From: Latrodectus hesperus
Taxonomy: Eukaryota > Arthropoda > Arachnida > Araneae > Theridiidae
Direction of reading: 5' to 3'
Length of the DNA: 64,000 nt
Assembly: GCA_037975125.1 (NCBI GenBank)
Contig: CM075853.1
Span: 88,794,395-88,858,394, forward strand
The position numbers were made by a program, and so were the translations under genes. The notes under the pieces are model-generated. The model did not search any database. It was not told the DNA's origin and was given only the letters and a program-made list of their open reading frames with translations. Numbering within the stretch: position 1 is the stretch's first letter; each line of letters opens with the position of its first letter. Positions 53,150 through 64,000 of the stretch are shown here, piece by piece.

Positions 53150-56100
53150 TTTTTTTAAACACAAAGTCCCATTCTGATTTTAAATGCATTAAGCAATGGT
53201 AAAAGAAACTTGGAATGTTTTATTTAAATCATTTTTTTATAAGTTACATGTCAGAATATTGTAATGAAAAATTTTCATTCAATTTGCCACTGATATTAGA
53301 AACTATTCACATTTCAAATAAATTTCACCTGATATTTTTCGATCAAAGTTTTGTTTATGTTATCATAATTTTGCTTACACTTAAAGAAGATCTAAGGAAA
53401 TAAGCGCAAAACTATAACATGGTTTTCGAACAAAAAAAAAAAATTGTCATTAATATCGAAACTGTTAGGAGTAAACTTAAAATTCTCAATTTTCAGCGGC
53501 CTTAAAAAAAAAAAAAAAAAAAAAAAAACAGAAGATGCATAAATTGTGATTTAACTTTTTGTAAAAGAATTTGATCTGCTAACGAAGTCATAATATGAAG
53601 TAGAATTATAACAAACTAATACGTGAAGTAATTATCAAAATTTCTTACCAGTGAAATATCATTGTACTGGTGGTAATCCAGTGTTCATAAGAGTAAGCAA
53701 TATTAAAACAAGAATGTTTCTTCAACATTAAAGATATTCTTTAGCTTGTGTTCGAATTTTGTTTGAAATTCTGTTAACAAGCTCTAAAATAAATACAAAA
53801 TATAAATATTTATAAAATTTTATTACTTGCCTAATAATTTCATACTTGGAAGAATCACACTGAACAAAGTAAATTTCTTTAGAAATATAGAATGCAAATT
53901 TTCTGAAAATCATTGTGAGATTTCCATGTTCTAATTTTTAAAATCACTGACTAGGGAAAATATTAAGGCCTGAATTTTTTTTATTTTCTCGATAGAGTTA
54001 TGCACCAACTATTAAGTTGCCAAAATGGATAAGGAATCGTAGAAAATTTTTGATTAACAAAAAGCCGCGAACTAAAAAGTTGGAGACATTTTTCGACAAC
54101 ACATATACTCTCTTCCACACACATTTATTATTTAATAATTACAGAAGAAAATGAAAGAAAACATAAGCAAATATTTTTTATTTTTCAGTAATTCTAACTA
54201 TTTACAATATACAAAACGGTGTATTGCTTGAACGTGCTGGAACTATTTATATCATTGTTTCCAGAAGTTTACGTTCCTTCATTATGAAATATCAACTGAT
54301 ACTTAAAATTTGGAAAATATATATTTACAAACATAACCTTGAGACTATTTCCAATATCTTCTATTTATAAATTTTTTATAAATAGGATTTATCAGAAACA
54401 GTAAAATTAAATTATCCAAATCATTTACAAAATAATCAGATCACATAAATTATTGCAGCCAGCACCATCAGTGCTGTGTATACTATAACTCCTGCAGCAC
54501 TTAAATTCACATATAAGATACAGATTCATAGTTTGCATAGATTCATGGAAAGAGAAAGGGCTAAGTTCATATGCAAAAAATAAGTTAAAATTCTCAAGCT
54601 AAATTGGTATCAAAAATATATAGCCATACAAAATATAAAAAACAGAAATGGATAAAATCGAAATAAAATATAAAACAGATAAATTGGTTTTGATACAATA
54701 ATGATAACGAAACATACAATGATGCCTCACTCTTTTGCCACAGGTCTATTGATTTTAATTATATAAACATAATGACTAGATATACATTAAACAAAGCAGG
54801 CATAGATTTGAAATATTGGCATAATTAAGAAAATTGCATAAATTTATGTTATTTATAGCAGTTATTAAATTGATAAAATATTCTTTATGTAGCAAAAATA
54901 ACATTGAGTAATTGAAATAATTACAATAGTTAATATTTATGATCTTAATTAAATGTTACTACAGTATAAAGTTAAGCAATATTATGTTAATTAAAAATTA
55001 GTTATTCGTAAGTATTTAGAAACAGCATATTTTCCTTTTACAAAGTCAAACAAGATTTAATAACTTTTTAAAGCATTAGAATAAATGGAAAAAATTAAGA
55101 GCAAGATATTCAATTAATACTCTTTTACTTCTTCATAACAGTGCACAGAGATATGCTTTCCAGGATTGGAATTAATGTTGTCATTTTTTGACACTCTTAG
55201 TAGTTTGAAGAAAATGCAATGAAAGAAAAATAAAATGAAGTTATGACATGATTAATTGTAAAAACAATGAAGTTTTTTCAAATCTTATGTGCAAATCAAA
55301 AAAGTTTATCACTTATATATTTATAAATAATATAAAGTAAAAACTTGTAAAAAAATTACAATAAAAATCAATGAAGCATGGCTTAATTTAATATTAAAAT
55401 TAGTGGAAAAAGTGTCTGTAAAAAAGATGAATATACAACATGGTATAAACTATACATGTAAATTAAACAGGTTGTTTTAAAATATTTTAAGAAAGGATAA
55501 ATAATTTTATATTTGTGACCTAAGCTTAAAAATTTCTTTAAACTGAAAACACAAAACTGCATAAAAAGAAACAATCAGAAGAATTCCTAAACATTAATAA
55601 AAAATGTTAAAGGGTAGGGGGAAATTAGTAATTTAGATCTTTTAGATTCACAAATGAAAAAACTTTTAAATCACTATCCAAGTAATGATGATCTCATGGG
55701 TAATATTATCAATAGAACTCGTGGCGTAAAAAATTACAGAAAAACACATAGCACATTCCAAAATGCACATTTTGCAACAATAATTATTTAAAATGTAAAA
55801 ATATAAGATTTCAAAATGGAAGAATGTTTATAAAAATGTGCCAGATATATATATCAGATTAACTCAAACAATTATGAAGCTCTTTAGAAAAGGCAATATT
55901 AAAATACTTGATCAAAACTATGAGAGTTTTAATCATAAATAAACAAATACAGATTATACACATATAATGAAACTTTGAGTTTCAAAATATAAAGAATAAA
56001 TTGTATACTTATGGTTGAGGATTTATTGATGCATTCAAATAAATAACTTTAAGACATGTATGAAAATCTTTAAGATCATTAATTTACAAATATATAATGG

Positions 56101-59100
56101 AACATTTTCAGTTTAAAACAAGTTGATTTAAAAATTTTAGTTTGAACTGTACAGCTAAATTAAAACTGCCAGAGAAGTACATTTCCAGATAACATTTTAA
56201 AAATCAAATGCAACCTAAGTTTAAAGAAGTCTTGATTAATATTTTTTTAAAATAGCCCAATGAATATTCATAAAGCATAAATAAATTTGAATTGTCAAAT
56301 CTTATGTACAGTTCACCAGAAGAAAAAGCAAATAATAAATGAAGAAAATCAAAATTTTGTTACAAATAATCATTGCAAAATACAAGTTTCACATTGTTGT
56401 GCATATATTAAAGAAAATATATCAACATAGTAAGGATTCAGTGAATAGAATTCACATTACATTAAAATTCTTATGAACAGAAGCTTATAAAAATTATTCA
56501 AAAGCATTCTGAAATACATCATCGCAGCAATGAAACTATTTTAGTTTCTTATACCTTTTAAAATATAATTTTATTGTTCTTTGCAGACAACACAAATGAA
56601 TAAATTTTTGTATCATTTTAAAAGAATTTATGCCATCAGAAACAAAAATTCTTATCAAAATAATTATTTTTCAAACTTTGAATTTCTAAATATAAAAATG
56701 AGATATTTTGTATGATTTGAATTTTATTTTAATGTATAATAAATTAAAATAAAAGTCAAATAATATAATTTTATGTATATAAAAATATAAAAATAATTTT
56801 AATATAAATAAATAATAATATAAAAAATAAATAAATAATATAAAAAAATAATTTTAATATATGATAAATTAAAATTGCATATCAATACATAAAATTAAAG
56901 AAATTAAAAATAGTATCAAATTTAGAAGAAATATGAAATATTTCAGAGCTGCAAATATGGATTAACTGAAACCAGGATTTGTGTGCAGATTATTTAAATC
57001 TAAATTCCTGTATATCTAATAAAATATATAGCAAGTTATTAACAGTAAGAAGTAAAAAAATAATTCATTTTGTGGGCCATTATTGGAAGCATAAAATATT
57101 GAGAATATTTCAACATTTTATGCATATGGTTCTTGAAAATAAAAGTAGATAGTATATATTTAAACGCTCATTTTTAATAACATGTTTCTTCCTTCCTCTA
57201 ACAGAACAATTACATTTTCCCTTTTACACTGGTATTCAGATAATATATTAATTGAACACTTCACATCTTTTTATGAATTTCAACCAAACAAGTAAAATTA
57301 AAATTTATAAAGAAATGAAGAAATAAGAGCATCAGCAAAACATCATAATTAATTGATGAAACAATTAAACTGCTATTGCTTAAACACATTTTAAATTATA
57401 TCTCAAAAATATAAAGCTTGCCATATTTCCATTTTAATAATATTGATGTCTCCCTCTTCAAAGCAACAAAGAATCTCTGAAAGTTACACACAATAGTTAT
57501 GTAACTTACTTTTAGTAATGGCAAAACAATTTCTAAAACTTTCATTACAAGATAAACCTACAATAATTAATAACCAACAGCAGTAAAACACAAATTACTT
57601 AAGCTAACTGTGAATTTTCGCATAAACTGATTGAGAAAACAAAATATTGTTATCGAGATAGAACTAAATCAAACTATTTTTCAGCACTTTTAAAGAGTCT
57701 TGTTATTTGAAAAATGATAAATAATTATTTTTTTATTAGAAATGAGGATTACAATAAAATTAAATTAATGAGGAAAACAAAATAAAATTATATAATTATG
57801 AAGCATTTCCTTTGAATGAAGAATAATAATGACAATTCTTTGAAAGCTATTTAATGATGTAAAATAGTGCGTGTATTTGTGGCGAAGTGGTTTTTTGCCA
57901 CTCTAAGTCACTTTTTGCACAAAAGGTTACATAAGAGAAAAGTTAAATGTTGATTCTAAATAATTGTAAACATCCACAAACTAAAATAGAGATAGGTAAT
58001 AATTGACAACAAAAAAATATTGAATTTTATGATACTGGATTAAAAGAAATATTGGAAAAATTCAAATTTTACAATTTTGTAAAATGAGTATGAGTACTCC
58101 TTTTAAATTCTCTACACACACACAAAAAATAAATAAATAAATAAATAAAATAAATAAAATAAATAAATAAAAGAATAAGATTAAAATGCAATAAAAAATG
58201 CTTGATTAAACAAAATATTCAAATGATTTAAGTCAAATTCATTACATTAAAATATCCTTTATCAGTATGAATTTTGAATAAATTTGCTTGAGATAATTTG
58301 TAATGCATTAAAAATTTCAAATACAGATCTACTAATGTATACTATGTGAATAAAACTGCAGTATTTAAAATATTGTCAGGGGAAACAATTTTTTTCCCCA
58401 AAAGCATTTTTTTGATTTTTTAATACAGGATAGTAATTAAAAAAAGCTTTCAATGTTTTGGGGACACTGAAAGCATTTTGAATTTGTTTTTAATGCAAAA
58501 TACCTATATCTTTTCTCGTTGTTAGGTTTGGCTTCTTTTTACTCACCAATCATTTTTTGCACATAAAGATTAATTAGACTAGGATCTATGGCTGAAAGTG
58601 GATTCCAAACCACTACAAACAACTATGCAACTAGCATGTATACAGAGATTTTTCATGAATACAGTATATTGTTGCAATATTTATGCTGAACTCTATATCC
58701 AAACAAAGTCAGATGTTTTAGAAAAATATGAGAAAATAAAATATATTTGATGTAATGATATAAAAATGACTGAATTTACACATTTTTCATTTAAATACTT
58801 TTGAAATAAATGTGTTGAGGGAAACTTATTGAATAATTTTATAAAAACTGAGTTGCAATTACGATTTTGAAACCTGAATTTAATAAAACTATTTAAAACT
58901 GTAATGGAAATTTCCCATAGCTCAATTGAAATAAATTAGGTAAATGAAGATATGTGGAGTGGTGTTATTCATGATAAAGGAATTGTAAACATAAGCAAAG
59001 TTTCAATAAATGAAGATCAGGCTAAAAATTCTAAAATAGTTGACAAACAGTGATTTATAAATGATAGTGTAGAACTGAATTTATAGTGAATGAACATATG

Positions 59101-59538
59101 AAGACAATACAGTCAAATGTAAAATAAAAATATGAGAATCATTTCTGCAGGCATCTTTCATGACAAAATATGCTAGTGTTACCTCCACTTGATTATAACA
59201 AGATATTATATAATTATTTAACCTAATTAATTTTCCATTAATATGCACAAAAACAAAATTCAAAGATTTTTCATAGTAAAATAAAATATTGATAATTTAA
59301 CAGATGCGTGAAAATTTTATTAATTTTAAAATTTCTTAATCAGTGGAAGTTTACTGTTGAGATTAGGGAAATTCACAAAAATACTATACATTAGAAATTT
59401 TCATGTCGTCTTTATTATCATATACTTGTCACAATGAATCATTTAACTTTTATTTTAATAATGACTTACTAATTAAAAGACTTACTAATTATTAGAAAAG
59501 TTTTCTGATTTTTTATTCAATGTACTCTTTCATTATAT
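53150..59538. other. AT-rich sequence, essentially featureless
   Basis: No genes are recognised over more than 6 kb. Present are an A25 tract at 53504-53528 (with a shorter A tract near 53434-53447), a (TAAA)n run at about 58124-58172 and one partial SINE at 58520-58622. Confidence 0.6.
58520..58622 (-). repeat. Partial copy of the 59.55-kb SINE body
   Basis: The minus strand reads TTGTAGTGGTTTGGAATCCA, then TCCTAGTCTAATTA and TGTGCAAAAAATGATTGGTGAG. These align with the body of the SINE at 59551-59740 (TTGTAGTGGTTCGGAATCCA, CCCAGTCTAATTA, GTGTGCAAAAAATGACCGTTGAG). The tRNA head is missing, so this is a 5'-truncated older copy. Confidence 0.8.
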
Positions 59539-59550
59539 TAAGTACTTTCA

Positions 59551-59740
59551 CGCCGAGCTGGCAGCCGAATGGTTAGCGCTCTTGCCTTCGGTTTAACAGT
59601 TCGTGGGTTCGAATCCCACCTTGGGCATGGATGTTTGTAGTGGTTCGGAATCCACTTTAAACCGCAAGTCCCAGTCTAATTAGCCCTCGTGTGCAAAAAA
59701 TGACCGTTGAGCGACAAACAAACCAACAAACCAATAAAAC
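59551..59740 (+). mobile_element. tRNA-derived SINE with 12-13 bp target duplication
   Basis: The head has an A box (TGGCAGCCGAATGGTTAGCG, starting at about 59559) and a B box (GGTTCGAATCC, about 59606-59616) with tRNA-like spacing. After it comes a body of about 115 bp unrelated to tRNA, ending in CAAA-like repeats. TAAGTACTTTCA flanks it exactly (59539-59550 and 59741-59752). A second truncated copy of the body 1 kb away confirms a repeat family. The head is too diverged in the acceptor stem to be a working tRNA. Confidence 0.9.
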
Positions 59741-59752
59741 TAAGTACTTTCA

Positions 59753-62700
59753 CTGTAAACATTATAGCATGCAGTAGCTGCACAGCATATTAAATATTTA
59801 ATTTTATGATTCCTATTTTAATTGAAATTCTCACACACACACAAGCTTTAGTAATAATCAAAATAAAATACAAAATAACAATAATTCATGAAAAAGCAAT
59901 AAATGAATTTAGGTCTCTTAAGATTCAAGATTGTAATGATGGAGAAAATTATAGTTACACTTATATTATCAATAGTATACCTGCCAACTTTGGAGAAAAA
60001 AAATCAGGAGATGCAACTAGTGACATTTTTGCTTAAAACAAGTTTAAAATGGTAGTACCACAAAAAAAAATTTACTCTTTAGACTATACATTCTCAGAAT
60101 CATTTATGTTAAATATATTTTTAATTAATCTTATTATTTTAATAAAATATTCATCAATATTGTAGAGGAACTATGAAAATAAAAGAATATACTACACATA
60201 AAAAATTTATATATATCTATATATATTATTATATTAATGCGCTATCTGTTGACTGTTTAAACTACGTAAACACAATGCTTTTCTTTGTCAAAATTTCGGC
60301 TGTTTTTTTTTAAAGTTTATTACTGAAATTCCCAAAAAATCAGTAGATTTTCATACATTATAAGGAAATCAAGAGAAATGATGAAAATTAGGAATTTCCG
60401 ATAAAATCAGTAGAGTTGGCTGCTACACAATAGTATTTGAATAAACTTTTCTTTGAAATGATAATAAATTCTAAAGTTTTTGAAAACTATAAGAATTTAC
60501 TTATAACAAATCATTGTAGCTAGAAATTTTAAAATAGTACATTGAAATGAAATTTAACAAGCCTTTTTAAAGTAAAACATTATATTTATAAATTACTGAT
60601 TTTCTTTAACAAGTGTTTTAGTTTAACAAGATACATAATCTTTTGAAAGTTTCTCAAGGGAAAGAAAGTTATTTCCTTAACTAAATTTATTATATTTTTA
60701 ATTACTGAAGCAATGTACACAGTTAATAGTGACAGATATCTAATTATTACTTATTTAAAAAAAGAAACAGAGTCCATTCAACTAGTATTTTAATTTGAAT
60801 AGAAAAAAATATTTTACATTTAAAAAATAAAAGCATCTTAACTCTTATTAAAATTTAATGAAACTGTCTAAATCAAAACAGTAGAAAACTTTAAACATTA
60901 AAATTGCCTCCAAATTCATAAGATGCTTCAGTTTTAAATAAAAAAATACACACACAAATATTACTTCTTTTCATTTATACAGAACTAAACATTTATTTAA
61001 AAAACAAAATATGCATATTAGGAGAAAAGAAAAGAAAATTTTTTAATCATAAGATTTTTAACCATGATTTTTTTAAAAATTATTCCATTCAAATAATTCT
61101 GAATATATCAATGAGCACCAATATTTAAGCATCTTTGGTACTTTGGAATAATAAATTGATTACTAAAAATTTTAATCTCTTATTATATTAAAAAGCAACT
61201 ATTATGCTACCATTTCATAAAATAAGTTTTATTACCTTAGTAAATTTCAATAAATAAAGCTATCTGAATGATCAAGATGACAGTAAAAAAATGTTGCAGC
61301 AATTTAGTACTTGAAATAATACTGTTATTGCAAACAAAATATTCATCATGTACACCATTAAAAATTTTTACTAATCAATATATACTTACATGTTTACTTT
61401 AAAGAAATAAGGAAATTTGAACAGTTACCACAGAAAAATTTGCATTCAAGAAGAATAAGAAAATCAACACAAAATTTTGAGGGGATAACAAACAGAACAG
61501 AAAATGTTAGAGCTACTTGTGTCCTTTGTGGAAGACTGGTCAATATCTACATTTGTATGATAGCATGATGGAGTAGCATACAAAATATCTATTTTTTACA
61601 ATGAAGTCAGTATTCTTTAAATAGAAAAGGAAATATATAAGAGCATTAAATGTTAAAATTTTTACCATGAAATGACATTTATGATCTACATAAGATCTAC
61701 GAATATCTAACATAAGAGCAAGGGACTTTAATTTATAATAAGTACAAATGGCTACATTTAAAAAAATATAGACATAACTTATATAGGGAACACAATTCCA
61801 TGCTTAGGTAAGATGTTTTGTTCTTAACTGCAATTAATTGTTGTTATTGTGTGCCAGCTAGGCTAGCATTATGGGGTGCGCAGCTCTACTTTTCCAACTG
61901 AACCATATTTTGGTGTGGAGTTTGACTTCCTCAGTACACACATGTCATAGGGACGCATTTACAGGGTAGGTAACCACTCATAACCCAAATGCGATTAATT
62001 ATATGAGTTATATTTGAGAGAAGTTTTATAATCAAATACTTTCTGGATGTATATAGCAAATAGAACAAATTATAATTTGAGAATACATCCCATGAAATAT
62101 TTGTTTCAGTTACATAGACATTAAATATTTTCAATATAAATTCAATTAATGTTTTTAAACGTCAATAAGTAAATATAAACCAGCAGAAGATATAAAAAAT
62201 AGAATTTTATAAAAATTTCAATTCAAAACATTGGATGATACAGGAAAATAGCTTATTTACGTATGTCACAGAAATATTCCATAGAAAATTTAATTTTATG
62301 CTCTTCCAGGGTAATAATGAATTGCAATAGAGAAATGTTTTGTTGGAAGAATTCTAGTTTGTTGCTTTACAAACATTTTTGCATGTAAGTGCTTACTACA
62401 AAATAGGAAAAAAAAGTTTAACTCCTAACTTTATCAAGAATCTATATAAGGATTCTTGTAAGCAATTTCTGCAATGAATTGGGTTAAAAGTTGAGGGATG
62501 AATTTGGAAAGTTAAAAATTTTAGAATCATTGTTATTAAATTTTTTAAGTGTATTAAAAGTTAATAAATATTTTACAAGAAAAATTTTATATAACCGTTT
62601 TGTTAAATATATATATAGTAATGTCAGTGTATGGGAATTTAATTGAACTATTATAAATTCATTATAGCTTAAAAAAAGTAAGCTAGTATTTTAACATATG

Positions 62701-64000
62701 GGATAATCTCAACGTTTTATACCATAGGAACTTACGTAAATATACTTAAAAGTAAACCATTCTTGAATTTAAACAGAATTAAGTGTTAGTATACATAATT
62801 ATGAGGGGCAAAACAAGCAGCTATTTAAAATGAACATCTGTAGAGATAAATCTTATTAGATTAACCTAATATGATGTCATCAGATTAATACTTGGCAAAA
62901 AAAGGCAAAAAAATAACAATTAAATATTTGAAAAACAGATAAAACAGCAGGAAACAGCATCAAAGTTGTAAGATTTTTCTATTAAAAAAAGTTATAGCAA
63001 TTTTATAAGAAATCAGAACAATGGAAATGGTGTAAATTATTCAAAAATAACCAAATTCAATTTTATTTAAATAAAAAGCTTTCAGCCAAGTAATTAAGTA
63101 GTGAGAATAGTTCAAGTATTATTAGTTTAAAATAAAGAAAATTTACTTAACACTATATTAATAATTTATTCTGGAATATTCTCACAGGAAATAATCAAAC
63201 AAAAGATTTTAAAAAAATAAGAAAAAATAAAAAATATAAAAAACTTGCGATTTTTTTTTCTATCAAAACAGAACAGAAATTTCATTTTATTACAATATAC
63301 CTCAGATTTTTAGTTAACTACATTATTTCTACAGCTAAAGATATTGTATAATTGAGAATATTAAGCATTGATCATAGCATTCACTAAATAACATGATATA
63401 AGAAAATGAATTCTTAAGTTTCTAAAAACATCAGTAATTTTAGATAGCCTGATTTTACAACAATTTAGAATAATGGTATCAAATGAAAAATTAAAAGCCT
63501 TTTTTGATATACAATAATAGATTATTACAATTCTTAAAAATAATATTTAATAGTGAGTAACTTCATTATTTAAATGTATATCACAGAACATAAATAATCC
63601 TATGACAATTTGACAGATTAAATGATATTTTTATAGTTACATCTATTTATCAGTGGTTTCTAAAAACATACATCACAAGCTAATTTTTAGGTGGATTAAT
63701 AAAGAGCATAAATACAAAAGATCTTTCCAATTCCGAAGTATACACCAACTTTGAAAAATGGTTGTGGAGAAGAATTACTTTTAACTTTCCTACTTCTTGC
63801 ATTCTATTTTTATTTGATAATATTTGAATTACTTGCAGATATTGAAAAATATTTGGTAATTCCCAATGAATTTAGGAAAAGGAAGAGACTCAAAATACAC
63901 TTTAAAACAGCATGACAATAATTAGCAAATGTTCCAGATTATAAATATGTGTGTGTGTGTGTAATACCCGATGCCATTACTTTGTAACCTTTAATTATTT
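59753..64000. other. AT-rich sequence, mostly featureless
   Basis: No coding region is recognised. One GC-elevated stretch at 61840-61990 is listed separately. A short TG run (63948-63961) lies near the end. Confidence 0.6.
61840..61990. other. GC-elevated interspersed-repeat-like segment
   Basis: About 150 bases stand out by composition (GTGTGCCAGCTAGGCTAGCA, GGGGTGCGCAGCTC, GACGCATTTACAGGGTAGGT). On the minus strand ATGGTTCAGTTGG looks like an A box, but no B box follows at tRNA spacing. It may be the body of another SINE or repeat. No ORF or TSD was found. Confidence 0.3.

Noticed and set aside
59551..59630. Functional tRNA gene
   Set aside because: The acceptor ends do not pair well, and the unit is part of a SINE with target duplications and a second body copy nearby.

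Overview
The window reads as an arthropod nuclear genome, most likely an arachnid such as a spider. It is strongly AT-rich, with long stretches that lack open frames. Dinucleotide arrays of up to about 400 bp are frequent, and the transposon mixture (Tc1, mariner, hAT, pogo/Tigger, piggyBac-like, Jockey-type LINEs, Ty3/gypsy, tRNA-derived SINEs) is one familiar from spider genomes. There is one 500-N scaffold gap. No complete host gene is visible. The window is best read as intergenic or long-intron DNA in which nearly all recognisable coding sequence comes from mobile elements, most of them broken. The spider assignment is an inference; arthropod is safer.

Layout. 1-12 kb: AT-rich desert with a LINE reverse-transcriptase scrap (5.5-5.9 kb), a short hAT deletion derivative with an exact 8-bp target duplication (8.03-8.68 kb), a small coding-like island (9.5 kb) and a large compound TA/TG microsatellite (11.7-12.15 kb). 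12.9-14.3 kb: scaffold gap, then the RNase H end of a LINE. 15-26 kb: desert with three short coding-like islands that could be host exons, a piggyBac-like MITE (20.7-21.3 kb) and a hAT-like terminus (21.6-21.9 kb). 26.7-31.2 kb: hAT terminus, a decayed pogo/Tigger transposase, then a decayed hAT with TIRs and exact TSDs. 32.6-34.3 kb: a Tc1 element with long IR/DR-type ends set in TA repeats. 35.16-39.84 kb: a large TIR element with GACGTC-rich subterminal regions that carries the only long unbroken ORF, a 341-aa protein made of two copies of [C2H2-C2H2-FLYWCH/WRKY-like] modules. 39.86-41.5 kb: LINE endonuclease and a retroelement zinc-knuckle fragment between two TA arrays. 42.83-44.36 kb: a Tc1 element with clean TIRs and a single reading frame broken only by three TGA codons. 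44.5-48.3 kb: a decayed LINE on the minus strand, interrupted by a SINE with its own target duplication. 48.4-49.5 kb: Ty3/gypsy pol remnant. 50.25-53.14 kb: a hAT element with a mariner nested inside. 53-64 kb: desert with two copies of one SINE body, one of them with a perfect target duplication.

The genes do not form a pathway. The content records successive insertions: SINE into LINE, mariner into hAT, MITE beside a hAT terminus, Tc1 into TA repeats. The most unusual item is the 35.16-39.84 kb element and its duplicated zinc-finger/FLYWCH-like protein.
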